A DNA stretch of 64,000 bases, from contig NZ_CP044231.1 of assembly GCF_008727755.1 (NCBI RefSeq), positions 372,001-436,000 on the forward strand, in the 5' to 3' direction. Source of the stretch: Microbacterium caowuchunii. GTDB lineage: Bacteria; Actinomycetota; Actinomycetes; Actinomycetales; Microbacteriaceae. The notes beneath the pieces are model-generated. The model saw only the letters and a list, made by a program, of their open reading frames with translations, was not told the origin of the DNA and did no database searches. A program made the position numbers and the translations under genes. Of this stretch, positions 44,192 to 52,247 are shown in pieces; position 1 is the first letter of the stretch, and each line of letters begins with the position of its first letter.

Positions 44192-44354
44192 GGGAACCTC
44201 CGATCTGCAAGGTGAGGACGGGTCATCCGATACGGATTGCATACTCCCTCAGGCTATCCGTCCACATCCTGCGCGCCCACCCCGACGTCCTCGGCTCCCG
44301 GCGCGCGCACGCAGCACGCGCACGCAGCGCGGCGCGCCCAGCACGCGCACGCGA

Positions 44355-44390
44355 GCGCTGCGCACGCCAGCGCTGCGCACGCCAGCGCTC
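44355..44390. repeat. 15-base tandem repeat
   Basis: AGCGCTGCGCACGCC occurs at 44355-44369 and 44370-44384, followed by a partial AGCGCT at 44385-44390. The surrounding 44290-44400 is built of GCGCAC/CGCACG-type simple sequence downstream of the mmsA stop. The rest of 44192-44414 holds no gene I can support. Confidence 0.75.
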
Positions 44391-44414
44391 CAGCCGGCGC
44401 CCCGCGCGCGCCGG

Positions 44415-45908
44415 TCAGGCGTTCTGCGGGAACCCCAGGTTCAGGCCGCCGTGCGAGGGATCCAGCCACCGCGAGGTGATCGCCTTCTCCTGGGAGAAGA
44501 ACTCGAACCCCTGGGGCCCGTAGGCCTTCGCGTCGCCGAAGAGCGACGCCTTCCAGCCGCCGAACGAGTGGTAGGCGACGGGCACCGGGATGGGGACGTT
44601 GACGCCCACCATCCCCACCTGGACCTCGCGCTGGAACCGCCGGGCTGCGCCGCCGTCGTTGGTGAAGATGGCGGTGCCGTTGCCGTACCGGCCCCGGTTG
44701 ATGATGTCGAGGCCGTCCTGATAGCCCTCCACCCGCACGATCGAGAGGACCGGACCGAAGATCTCGTCCGTGTACACGGCGGAATCCAGCGGTACCCGGT
44801 CGATGAGCGTGGGACCGAGCCAGAACCCGTCGGCGTCGCCGTCGACCTCCACCCCCCGGCCGTCCACGACCACGGTTGCCCCGTCGGATGCGGCGACGTC
44901 CAGGTACCCGGCGACCTTGTCGCGGTGCTCGCGGGTGATCAGCGGTCCCATGTCGCAGCCGCGCGTTCCGTCGCCGGTGCGCAGGGTCGCCATGCGCTCG
45001 GTGATCTTCTCCACGAGTGCGTCCGCGATCTGCTCCGTCGCGAGCACGACGGACACGGCCATGCAGCGCTCGCCGGCGGATCCGAACCCGGCGTTGACGG
45101 CCGCGTCGGCGGCGAGGTCGAGGTCTGCGTCCGGGAGGACGAGCATGTGGTTCTTCGCCCCGCCGAGCGCCTGCACCCGCTTCCCGTGCGTCGCGGCGGT
45201 CTGGTAGATGTACTGCGCGATGGGAGTGGAGCCGACGAACGAGATCGACCGGATGTCGGGATGTACGAGCAGCGCGTCGACCGCCTCCTTGTCGCCGTTG
45301 ACCACGGTGAACACCCCGTCGGGGAGGCCCGCCTCGCGCAGCAGCTGCGCCATCCAGATGGATGCCGTCGGGTCTTTCTCGCTGGGCTTGAGCACGACGG
45401 CGTTCCCCGCGGCGAGCGCGATGGGGAAGAACCACATCGGTACCATCGCGGGGAAGTTGAACGGGCTGATCACGCCGACGACGCCGATCGGCTGACGCAC
45501 GGTGTAGACGTCGACGCCGCTGGAGACGTTCTCGGAGTAGGTGCCCTTGGTGAGGTGGCCGACGCCGCAGGCGAAGTCGACGACCTCGAGCCCGCGTGCG
45601 ATCTCGCCGAGGGCGTCGGAGAGCACCTTGCCGTGTTCCGCGGTCAGGATGGCGGCGAGCTCGTCCTTGCGTGCGTTCAGCAGCTCGCGGAAGGCGAACA
45701 GCACGGAGGTCCGCTTGGCGATGGAGGTGTCCCGCCACGCCGGCCACGCGGCGGCGGTCGCGGCCACGGCGGCGTCCACATCCGCGGTACCGGCCAGTCG
45801 CACCTCCTTCTGCACGGCTCCGAGCGCCGGGTTGTACACCGGTGCGGTGCGGGTGGACGCGCCCTGCCAGGCGGCCCCGCCGACCCAATGGTCGAGGATC
45901 TCGGTCAC
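44415..45908 (-). CDS. mmsA: CoA-acylating methylmalonate-semialdehyde dehydrogenase
   Basis: A 497-residue NAD-dependent aldehyde dehydrogenase of the MmsA group, which turns malonate semialdehyde into acetyl-CoA, or methylmalonate semialdehyde into propionyl-CoA. FNFPAMVPMWFFPIALA, the Arg-containing NPA-free CoA-type loops and the catalytic Cys282 in AGERCMA fit MmsA. GTG 45908 is preceded by GAAGGAG. The longer frame to 46097 has no homology. It is last in the ring-opening operon and completes the beta-alanine or beta-aminoisobutyrate branch. Confidence 0.93.
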   Translation of the reverse strand: MTEILDHWVGGAAWQGASTRTAPVYNPALGAVQKEVRLAGTADVDAAVAATAAAWPAWRDTSIAKRTSVLFAFRELLNARKDELAAILTAEHGKVLSDALGEIARGLEVVDFACGVGHLTKGTYSENVSSGVDVYTVRQPIGVVGVISPFNFPAMVPMWFFPIALAAGNAVVLKPSEKDPTASIWMAQLLREAGLPDGVFTVVNGDKEAVDALLVHPDIRSISFVGSTPIAQYIYQTAATHGKRVQALGGAKNHMLVLPDADLDLAADAAVNAGFGSAGERCMAVSVVLATEQIADALVEKITERMATLRTGDGTRGCDMGPLITREHRDKVAGYLDVAASDGATVVVDGRGVEVDGDADGFWLGPTLIDRVPLDSAVYTDEIFGPVLSIVRVEGYQDGLDIINRGRYGNGTAIFTNDGGAARRFQREVQVGMVGVNVPIPVPVAYHSFGGWKASLFGDAKAYGPQGFEFFSQEKAITSRWLDPSHGGLNLGFPQNA

Positions 45909-45975
45909 GGTCTCTCCTTCTTCCTTCACGGCTGTCGGGGTGCGGCGGCGCATCCCCGGGGTCCCACGGATCGAG

Positions 45976-46025
45976 TGTCCACGAGGTCGCGGCCGGGCGG
46001 TCCGGGTCTTTTCGCGTCGTGGACA
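45976..46025. repeat. 9-bp inverted repeat ahead of mmsA
   Basis: TGTCCACGA (45976-45984) and TCGTGGACA (46017-46025) are exact complements spaced by 32 bases in the 133-base space between the transaminase and mmsA. It may be a regulatory site for an internal promoter or a long-range stem. Confidence 0.6.
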
Positions 46026-46041
46026 GGTGCGTCCGCTCCGG

Positions 46042-47349
46042 TCACAGCGCCCCCAGCGCGGCGTCGTAGATCGACACGGCCTCGGCGACGTCGTCATCGG
46101 TCACGACGCAGGGCGGGACGACGTGGATGCGGTTGTCCTGGACGAAGGGGAGCAGTCCCCGCGCGACGAGGTCCTTCTTGAGCGCTCCCATCGCCGCCGC
46201 GGGCAGCGGTTCCCGGGTCTCCCGGTCGGCGACCAGCTCGAGGGCCCAGAACACGCCCTCGCCGCGCACCTCGCCGACGGCGCGGTGCCGCTCGGCGAGA
46301 CCCGCGAGCGCCGGACCGATGACTTCGGCCCCCATCCGGCGGGCGTTCTCCACGATCCCCTCCGACTCCATCGCGTCGAGCGTCGCGATGACGGAGGCGG
46401 CGGCGAGCGGATGCCCGGAGTAGGTGAGTCCGCCGGGGAACACCCGGTCGTCGAAGGTCGCGGCGATGGGGTCGGAGATGATGACCCCGCCGATCGGGAC
46501 GTAGCCCGAGTTGACGCCTTTCGCGAAGGTGATGAGGTCCGGCACGACGTCGTGCCCGTCGAAGGCGAACCAGCGCCCGGTGCGGCCGAAGCCGGCCATG
46601 ACCTCGTCGAGGATCAGCAGGATGCCGTACCGGTCGCAGATCGCCCGGACCCCCGCCAGGTATCCGGGCGGGGGGAGCAGGACACCGGCGGTGCCCGGGA
46701 TCGATTCCAGGATGATCGCGGCGATGCCGGTGGGTCCCTCCGCCTGCACGACCCGCTCCAGATGGTGCAGCGCCCGCGCGCACTCCTCTTCCGGCGTCGT
46801 CGCCCAGAACTCCGACCGGTAGAGGTAGGGGCCGAAGAAGTGCACGTGCCCGCGCGCGAATTCGTTCGGGATGCGGCGCCAGTCGCCGGTCGCGACGATC
46901 GCCGCCCCGGTGTTGCCGTGGTACGAGCGGTAGCGGGAGAGGACCTTGTCCCGGCCGGTGTGCAGGCGTGCCATCCGGATCGCGTTCTCGACGGCGTCGG
47001 CGCCGCCGTTGGTGAAGAACACCTTCGAGAAGCCCTCGGGGGCGCGTGCCACGATGCGCTCGGCGGCCTGCCCGCGGGCGAGGTTCGCCGTGGACGGCGC
47101 GATCGTGGTCAACTGCGCGGCCTGCTCCCGGATGGCGTCCACGACAGCCGGATGCTGATGCCCGATGTTGACGTTCACCAGCTGGCTGGAGAAATCGAGG
47201 TAGCTGCGCCCGGCATGGTCCCACACGCGGGTGCCGCGTCCCCCGGCGATCACCAGGGGGTCGAGCGCCGCCTGAGCGGACCAGGAGTGGAACACGTGCG
47301 CCCGGTCGAGGTCGTAGGCGAGCCGGTCGAGTTCGGGGTCTGCGGTCAT
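46042..47349 (-). CDS. class III aminotransferase, likely beta-amino acid:pyruvate
   Basis: A 435-residue PLP fold type I transaminase. NVNIGHQHPAVVDAIREQA, FFTNGGADAVENAIRMAR, LILDEVMAGFGRTGRWFAF and ITFAKGVNSGY (Lys277) are class III landmarks. Its position between an amidase/dihydropyrimidinase operon and an MmsA-type dehydrogenase suggests beta-alanine or beta-aminoisobutyrate as donor, giving the semialdehyde used by MmsA. That substrate is an inference from context. ATG 47349 is the start. Confidence 0.88.
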   Translation of the reverse strand: MTADPELDRLAYDLDRAHVFHSWSAQAALDPLVIAGGRGTRVWDHAGRSYLDFSSQLVNVNIGHQHPAVVDAIREQAAQLTTIAPSTANLARGQAAERIVARAPEGFSKVFFTNGGADAVENAIRMARLHTGRDKVLSRYRSYHGNTGAAIVATGDWRRIPNEFARGHVHFFGPYLYRSEFWATTPEEECARALHHLERVVQAEGPTGIAAIILESIPGTAGVLLPPPGYLAGVRAICDRYGILLILDEVMAGFGRTGRWFAFDGHDVVPDLITFAKGVNSGYVPIGGVIISDPIAATFDDRVFPGGLTYSGHPLAAASVIATLDAMESEGIVENARRMGAEVIGPALAGLAERHRAVGEVRGEGVFWALELVADRETREPLPAAAMGALKKDLVARGLLPFVQDNRIHVVPPCVVTDDDVAEAVSIYDAALGAL

Positions 47350-47379
47350 GTCTGTCGTCCTTCGCGTCGTTGCGGGGAT

Positions 47380-47410
47380 CCGGCCGGGCGGATCGGGTCC
47401 GCCCGGCCGG
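47380..47410 (-). terminator. 13-bp hairpin after the binding-protein gene
   Basis: CCGGCCGGGCGGA (47380-47392) pairs exactly with 47398-47410 across a 5-base loop, 7 bases after the substrate-binding-protein stop. Because operon genes follow, it may attenuate transcription or protect the upstream mRNA instead of ending the message fully. Confidence 0.65.
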
Positions 47411-47417
47411 AGAGCGG

Positions 47418-48572
47418 CTACTGCCCGCCCTCTTGCAGGGTCACCTCGACCGGGGAGAAGTCCTCACCGGTGAGGTCGACTCCCGAGTCCGCCAGTTCGT
47501 CCAGCGCCTTCTGGATCCACTCGTTCGAGTATGCGCTCGCGGGCGGTTCGGCGGTGATCAGATGGGCGCCGGTCTCGTTCACGGCGGCGAGGGCACCCGC
47601 GACCGTCCGCTGCCACGCGGCGTCGTCGATGATGCCGATCCCGGACTCCGACGGCCAGATCAGCTTGTTCGTCTCGTTCACCATCCACAGCTCGTGGCTC
47701 GGCCCCCAGCCGGAGCCCTCCGCGATCGTGATCTCCGCGGCCTCCTCGGGGTTCTGTGCGGCGTACGCCCACCCCTTGACGACGGCCTTCAGGAAGGCGA
47801 CCGTCGTCTCCTGGTACTCGGTGTCGTCCTCGAGCCGCTGCGTGTCGGCCCAGATGGCGTCCTGCAGCATCGCCCCCTCGGTGTCCTCGTAGCTGATCAC
47901 CGTGAAGTCGTCCGGCGTGTAGAGCTCCCCGGTGTCCGGGTCCACGGTCTCCAGGAGCTGGGCGTACTCGTTGTAGGTCATCGCCTGCGCCGCGTCGATG
48001 TCGCCCTGCAGGAACGCGTTCATGTTGAAGTCCTGCGTGATGATCTCGACCGTCGTCGCGTCGAGTCCCTCCGCGGCCATCGCCGCGAAGATCTCCCACT
48101 CGTTGCCGAAGCCCCACGAGCCGATCTTCTTGCCCTCGAAGTCCGCGACGGAGGTGATGTCGGAGTCCGCCCAGGCCACCTGCAGGGTGCCGGAGCGTTG
48201 GAAGATCTGCGCGATGTTGGTGAGCTCGGCGCCCGCCTCGATGGAACCGAGGACCTTCGGGACCCACGCGATGGCGTAGTCGACGTCGCCGGCGGCGAGG
48301 GCGTCCTGGGGGACGATGTCCCCGCCGGAGGGGATGATCTCCACATCCAGCCCCTCCTCCTCGAAGTACCCCTGCTCCATCGCGGCGAAGTAGCCCGCGA
48401 ACTGCCCCTGAGGCAGCCACTGCAGCTGCAGGGTGACCGGCGTGAGGTCGCCGCCGTCTTCGGCGTCCGCGGGATCCGAACCGCTCGAGCCGCCGGAGCA
48501 GGCGGCGAGAACGAGAGTGCCGACGGCGGCGAGGGACGCGGCCGCGAGCATGCGGCGTGTGCTGTGTCTCAT
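47418..48572 (-). CDS. NMT1/THI5-like ABC substrate-binding lipoprotein
   Basis: A 384-residue lipoprotein: signal peptide with lipobox LAAC (Cys25), then VTLQLQWLPQGQFAGYFAAMEQG, the signature of NMT1/SsuA/THI5-like receptors. Members bind pyrimidine-related, thiamine-precursor or sulfonate compounds. Context (dihydropyrimidinase, ureidopropionase) suggests a pyrimidine or hydantoin-type ligand. ATG 48572 follows GAAAGGA. It is separated from the permease by 64 bases holding a CCGGGCGCCCGG palindrome (48605-48616). Confidence 0.92.
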   Translation of the reverse strand: MRHSTRRMLAAASLAAVGTLVLAACSGGSSGSDPADAEDGGDLTPVTLQLQWLPQGQFAGYFAAMEQGYFEEEGLDVEIIPSGGDIVPQDALAAGDVDYAIAWVPKVLGSIEAGAELTNIAQIFQRSGTLQVAWADSDITSVADFEGKKIGSWGFGNEWEIFAAMAAEGLDATTVEIITQDFNMNAFLQGDIDAAQAMTYNEYAQLLETVDPDTGELYTPDDFTVISYEDTEGAMLQDAIWADTQRLEDDTEYQETTVAFLKAVVKGWAYAAQNPEEAAEITIAEGSGWGPSHELWMVNETNKLIWPSESGIGIIDDAAWQRTVAGALAAVNETGAHLITAEPPASAYSNEWIQKALDELADSGVDLTGEDFSPVEVTLQEGGQ

Positions 48573-48636
48573 GTCGTTCCTTTCATGTGTGCGGTGGTGC
48601 ATTCCCGGGCGCCCGGATGGCGGCAGGACGAAGGGG

Positions 48637-49425
48637 TCAGTGCGGGCGCCGCACCGCCAGGCGCTCGAGGAGCAGGGCGACCACATAGAAGAGGAGTCCG
48701 AGCAGGATCGCGGCGAAGACGTACGCCCAGGCGCGGGCGTACGCGCTCGTCGCGGCCGAGGTGGAGATCATCGCGCCGAGCCCGCCGCGGGGTCCGCCGA
48801 AGTACTCCGCGACGAGCGCGGAGATGACGGCCAGCGAGGAGGCGAGACGGATGCCGGTGAAGATGAACGGCACCGCGGTCGGCAGGGTGACGGTCCGCAG
48901 GACCTGGCCGGGGCTCGCCGCATAGGCGCGCATCAGATCGCGGTGCACCGGGCGCACCTGGCGGAACCCGCGCAGGGTGTTGACGAAGACCGGGACGAAG
49001 GAGGCCAGCGCCGCGATCGTCTGACGCCCCATCTGGCTGTCCGCCCCGAACATCGAGTTGAGCACGGGTGCGAGGGCGACGATGGGGACGACCGCGAGCC
49101 CGGCGACGACGGGGGCGCTCATCATGTCCAGGGCGCTCCACCGCGCGGCGAGCGCCGCCAGGAGGATGCCGAGGAGCGAGCCGACGACGAGTCCGGCGAG
49201 GGCGTTGACGCCGGTGACGACCGTCGCCGTGCCGATGGCCGGAGCGAACTGCACGAACTGCTCGACGATGGCGGCGGGTCCGGGGAGCAGGTAGTCGCTG
49301 ATCCCGACCACGCTCACGAGAACCTGCCAGACCACCAGGACGAGGACCCCGACCAGGACGGGAGCGGCGACCCGCACCCACGCCCGGTCCGCGCCCGCCC
49401 GTCTCCGCGCCGTGAGCGTGGACAT
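48637..49425 (-). CDS. ABC transporter permease (SsuC/TauC type)
   Basis: A 262-residue inner-membrane permease with six predicted helices and a cytoplasmic AYAASPGQVLRTVTLPTAVP loop (EAA-type). It pairs with the second permease and shares one ATPase. Its ATG overlaps the ATPase stop by one base (TGATG). This two-permease design matches transporters for pyrimidine-like compounds. Confidence 0.92.
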   Translation of the reverse strand: MSTLTARRRAGADRAWVRVAAPVLVGVLVLVVWQVLVSVVGISDYLLPGPAAIVEQFVQFAPAIGTATVVTGVNALAGLVVGSLLGILLAALAARWSALDMMSAPVVAGLAVVPIVALAPVLNSMFGADSQMGRQTIAALASFVPVFVNTLRGFRQVRPVHRDLMRAYAASPGQVLRTVTLPTAVPFIFTGIRLASSLAVISALVAEYFGGPRGGLGAMISTSAATSAYARAWAYVFAAILLGLLFYVVALLLERLAVRRPH

Positions 49426-50240
49426 CAGCGGTTCTCCACCCCGCGCGGCGCCGGACTCCCCTGGTGCAGCGCCTCTCGGACCGCGGTGACCATCTCGAAG
49501 AAGGACTCGTCTTCTCGGAGGGCCTCCGTCCGCTCGTGGGTGCTCTCCAGGCGCATGGGGACGATCTGCTGGATGCGTCCGGGTCGCGGGGACATCACCA
49601 CGACGCGGTCGGAGAGGAAGACCGCCTCCGGGATCGAGTGCGTGACGAAGACCACGGCCGCTTCCGTCTCCGCGCAGATCCGTACCAGCTCGGTCTGCAT
49701 CCGCTCGCGCGTCATCTCGTCGAGGGCGCCGAAGGGCTCGTCCATCAGGAGGAGCTTCGGGCGTTCGGCGAGGGCGCGTGCGATCGCCACGCGCTGCTGC
49801 ATGCCGCCGGACAGCTGGTCCGGGTACCGGTCGGCGAATTCGCTGAGACCGACCATCTCCAGCAACTCCGCCACGCGGCCCGCCCGGCCGGGGGCGCCGT
49901 GCATCTCGAGGGGGAGGGATACGTTGCCCGTGACCGTGCGCCACGGCAGGAGCCCCGCCTGCTGGAACGCGATGCCGTAGTCCTGGTCGAGCCGGGCGCG
50001 CGCGGGGGTCTTGCCGAAGACGCTGATGGTCCCGTCGGTCGCCTGGTCGAGGTCCGCGATCAGGCGCATGAGGGTCGACTTGCCGCATCCGGACGGGCCG
50101 ATGAGGGAGACGAACTCGCCCGCGGCGACATCGAGGTCGATCTGCTGCAGGGCGTGCACCTGCCCGCTGCGGGTCTCGAAGGTCTTGTCCACCCCGGTGA
50201 TGGCGACGGCCGGGATCCCGTTCGGGTTCTGGGTGGTCAC
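49425..50240 (-). CDS. ABC transporter ATPase (SsuB/TauB type)
   Basis: A 271-residue ATPase: Walker A GPSGCGKSTL near 48-57, Q-loop in AFQQAGLLPW, signature LSGGMQQR, Walker B LLLMDEPFGALD and switch His in VTHSIPEA. These, with an uptake-type sequence, make it the energising subunit for the two flanking permeases. GTG 50240 overlaps the preceding stop (GTGA). Confidence 0.94.
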   Translation of the reverse strand: MTTQNPNGIPAVAITGVDKTFETRSGQVHALQQIDLDVAAGEFVSLIGPSGCGKSTLMRLIADLDQATDGTISVFGKTPARARLDQDYGIAFQQAGLLPWRTVTGNVSLPLEMHGAPGRAGRVAELLEMVGLSEFADRYPDQLSGGMQQRVAIARALAERPKLLLMDEPFGALDEMTRERMQTELVRICAETEAAVVFVTHSIPEAVFLSDRVVVMSPRPGRIQQIVPMRLESTHERTEALREDESFFEMVTAVREALHQGSPAPRGVENR

Positions 50241-51199
50241 GCGTTGTCCTCCCCGCGTCGGTAGTTCTTGAGGGTGGCACCGAGCAGGGCCACGGAGCCG
50301 GCGGCGACGAGTCCGAGCAGGACGGCGCCGAAGATCGGTCCCCAGGGCTTCGCGGGGTCCCCGGAGGCCTGGCCGGCGTACTGGATGAGGATGCGGCCGA
50401 TGCCGCCCTGCAGGCCGGTGGACACCTCCGCGACGACCGCGCCGACGATGGCGCCGGCCGCTCCCAGGCGCAGCGCCGGGATGAGGAAGGGGACGGCCGC
50501 CGGGAGCCGCAGTCGCACGAGCGTCTGCCACGGCGTCGCGGCGTAGGTGTACAACAGCTCGGTGTGGATGCGGTCCGGCGATTGCAGCCCGCGGAGGGCG
50601 CCGACCGCGACCGGGAAGAAGGCGAGGTAGCTGGCGATGAGGGCGACGCTCATCCAGTCCGCCCATTCGAACGCACCGATCTCGATCCGGGATCCCCAGC
50701 TCTTGACGAGGGGGGCGAAGGCGATGAGCGGCACGGTCTGGCTGAGCACGATCCAGGGCAGCAGCGCCCACTCCGCGATGCGCCAGCGCTGCATGATCAA
50801 CGCGAACGCGAAGCCGACGACCACCCCGACCAGCCAGCCGACCGCGGCGATCCCGAGGGTGACGAGCGCCGCGAGCAGCACCTCCAGCCAGAGCGGGCGG
50901 GCGGACGGCGAGGAGGTGACGGGCTCGGCGAGCCGGGTGAGCATTTCCCAGACGTGGGGCATGGCCAGGTCGGTCGTGCGCGGCAGCACCCGTAGTCCGC
51001 CGATCACGACTCCGTCGGCGGGCCCGAGCAGCTTGTACAGCTCCCAGAGGAGCGCGACGGCGAGCACGCCGCCGACGCCGAAGAGCACGGGCCGCACCAT
51101 CCCCCGCCCTTCCCCGGCGCGCCGGCGTGCGACGCGAGCCGGCAACGGGTGCGCGGGGTCGCCCGCGGCGGTGATCGTGGGCGGCTCGGTCACGGTCAT
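50237..51199 (-). CDS. ABC transporter permease (SsuC/TauC type)
   Basis: A 320-residue permease with an N-terminal 35-residue polar tail, six helices, and the loop AYAATPWQTLVRLRLPAAVP. A longer periplasmic segment (GVVIGGLRVLPRTTDLAMPHVWEML, in part) distinguishes it from its partner. ATG 51199 overlaps the LLM gene stop by ATGA, tying transport to catabolism at the translation level. Confidence 0.92.
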   Translation of the reverse strand: MTVTEPPTITAAGDPAHPLPARVARRRAGEGRGMVRPVLFGVGGVLAVALLWELYKLLGPADGVVIGGLRVLPRTTDLAMPHVWEMLTRLAEPVTSSPSARPLWLEVLLAALVTLGIAAVGWLVGVVVGFAFALIMQRWRIAEWALLPWIVLSQTVPLIAFAPLVKSWGSRIEIGAFEWADWMSVALIASYLAFFPVAVGALRGLQSPDRIHTELLYTYAATPWQTLVRLRLPAAVPFLIPALRLGAAGAIVGAVVAEVSTGLQGGIGRILIQYAGQASGDPAKPWGPIFGAVLLGLVAAGSVALLGATLKNYRRGEDNA

Positions 51200-52212
51200 C
51201 GCTTGGCCGTGATGTGGGCGGAGAGCGCGGGGATCACGGTCTCGCCGTAGACCCGCATCGTCTCCTCCTTGTTGTCGTGCTGGAGGTATCCGGCGAACTG
51301 GGTGACGCCGAGCTCGCGCAGCCTCTCGAGCTTGGCGATGTGCTCCTCGGCGGTGCCCAGCACGCAGAAGCGGTCGACGATCTCGTCCGGGACGAAGTCC
51401 ACGTGGTCGTTGCCGGACTTGCCGTGGGAGTTGTAGTCGTACCCTTCGCGACCGGCGATGTAGTCGGTCAGCGCCGCCGGCACCCCGCCCTGCGCGCCGT
51501 ACTTGGCGACGATGTCGGCGACGTGGTTGCCCACCATCCCGCCGAACCAGCGGCACTGATCGCGCATGTGCCCGGGGTCGGTGCCGATGTACATCGGCGC
51601 GGCGACGCAGAACGCGATCGACTCCGGGTCGCGGCCGGCCGCCGCCGCCGCATCCTTGACCACGCGGATCATCCACTCGGCGATGTCCGGATCGGCGAGT
51701 TGCAGGATGAAGCCGTCGCCCACCTCCCCGGCCAGACGCAGTGCGAGCGGTCCGTAGGCGGCCACCCACACGTCCAGGGAGGATCCCCGGCTCCACGGGA
51801 ACTGCAGCGTCGCGCCGTTGTACTCGACGGCGCGCGAGTTGGCCAGCTCCCGGATGACGTGGATGGACTCCCGCAGCTCCTTCAGGCTCGTCGGCCGGCC
51901 GTTCGTCACCCGCACCGCCGAGTCCCCGCGGCCGATGCCGCAGATCGTGCGGTTGCCGTACATCTCGTTGAGCGTGGCGAACACGGACGCCGTGACGGTC
52001 CAGTCACGGGTCGCCGGGTTGGTCACGAACGGTCCGACGGTGATGCGCCTGGTGGCGTTCAGGATGGCGGAGTGGACGACGTACGGCTCCTCCCACAGGA
52101 GGTGCGAGTCGAAGGTCCACACGTGGCTGAACCCGTGCGCCTCGGCCAGCTGTGCGAGCTGGACCGTGCGCGACGCGGGTGGGTTGGTCTGCAGGACGAC
52201 ACCGAAGTCCAT
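51196..52212 (-). CDS. LLM-class F420-dependent oxidoreductase
   Basis: A 338-residue luciferase-like flavin/F420 enzyme: MDFGVVLQTNPPASRTVQLA, WTFDSHLLWEEPY and ICGIGRGDSAVR. This matches the group annotated TIGR03842 (from memory), distinct from the one at 1322. It lies inside the operon between dihydropyrimidinase and the transporter with overlaps on the transporter side. A role in the first reductive or oxidative step on the ring is inferred from place, since no dihydropyrimidine dehydrogenase is in the window. It is not RutA-like in its N-terminus. Confidence 0.85.
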   Translation of the reverse strand: MDFGVVLQTNPPASRTVQLAQLAEAHGFSHVWTFDSHLLWEEPYVVHSAILNATRRITVGPFVTNPATRDWTVTASVFATLNEMYGNRTICGIGRGDSAVRVTNGRPTSLKELRESIHVIRELANSRAVEYNGATLQFPWSRGSSLDVWVAAYGPLALRLAGEVGDGFILQLADPDIAEWMIRVVKDAAAAAGRDPESIAFCVAAPMYIGTDPGHMRDQCRWFGGMVGNHVADIVAKYGAQGGVPAALTDYIAGREGYDYNSHGKSGNDHVDFVPDEIVDRFCVLGTAEEHIAKLERLRELGVTQFAGYLQHDNKEETMRVYGETVIPALSAHITAKR

Positions 52213-52247
52213 GTCGTGCCCCCTCTCGTTCCTGCGGTGGGATCGGG

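Noticed and set aside
51196..52212. RutA-type pyrimidine monooxygenase
   Set aside because: Same superfamily, but the N-terminus and length do not match RutA as I know it, and no other rut genes are present; the dihydropyrimidinase next to it implies the reductive route.
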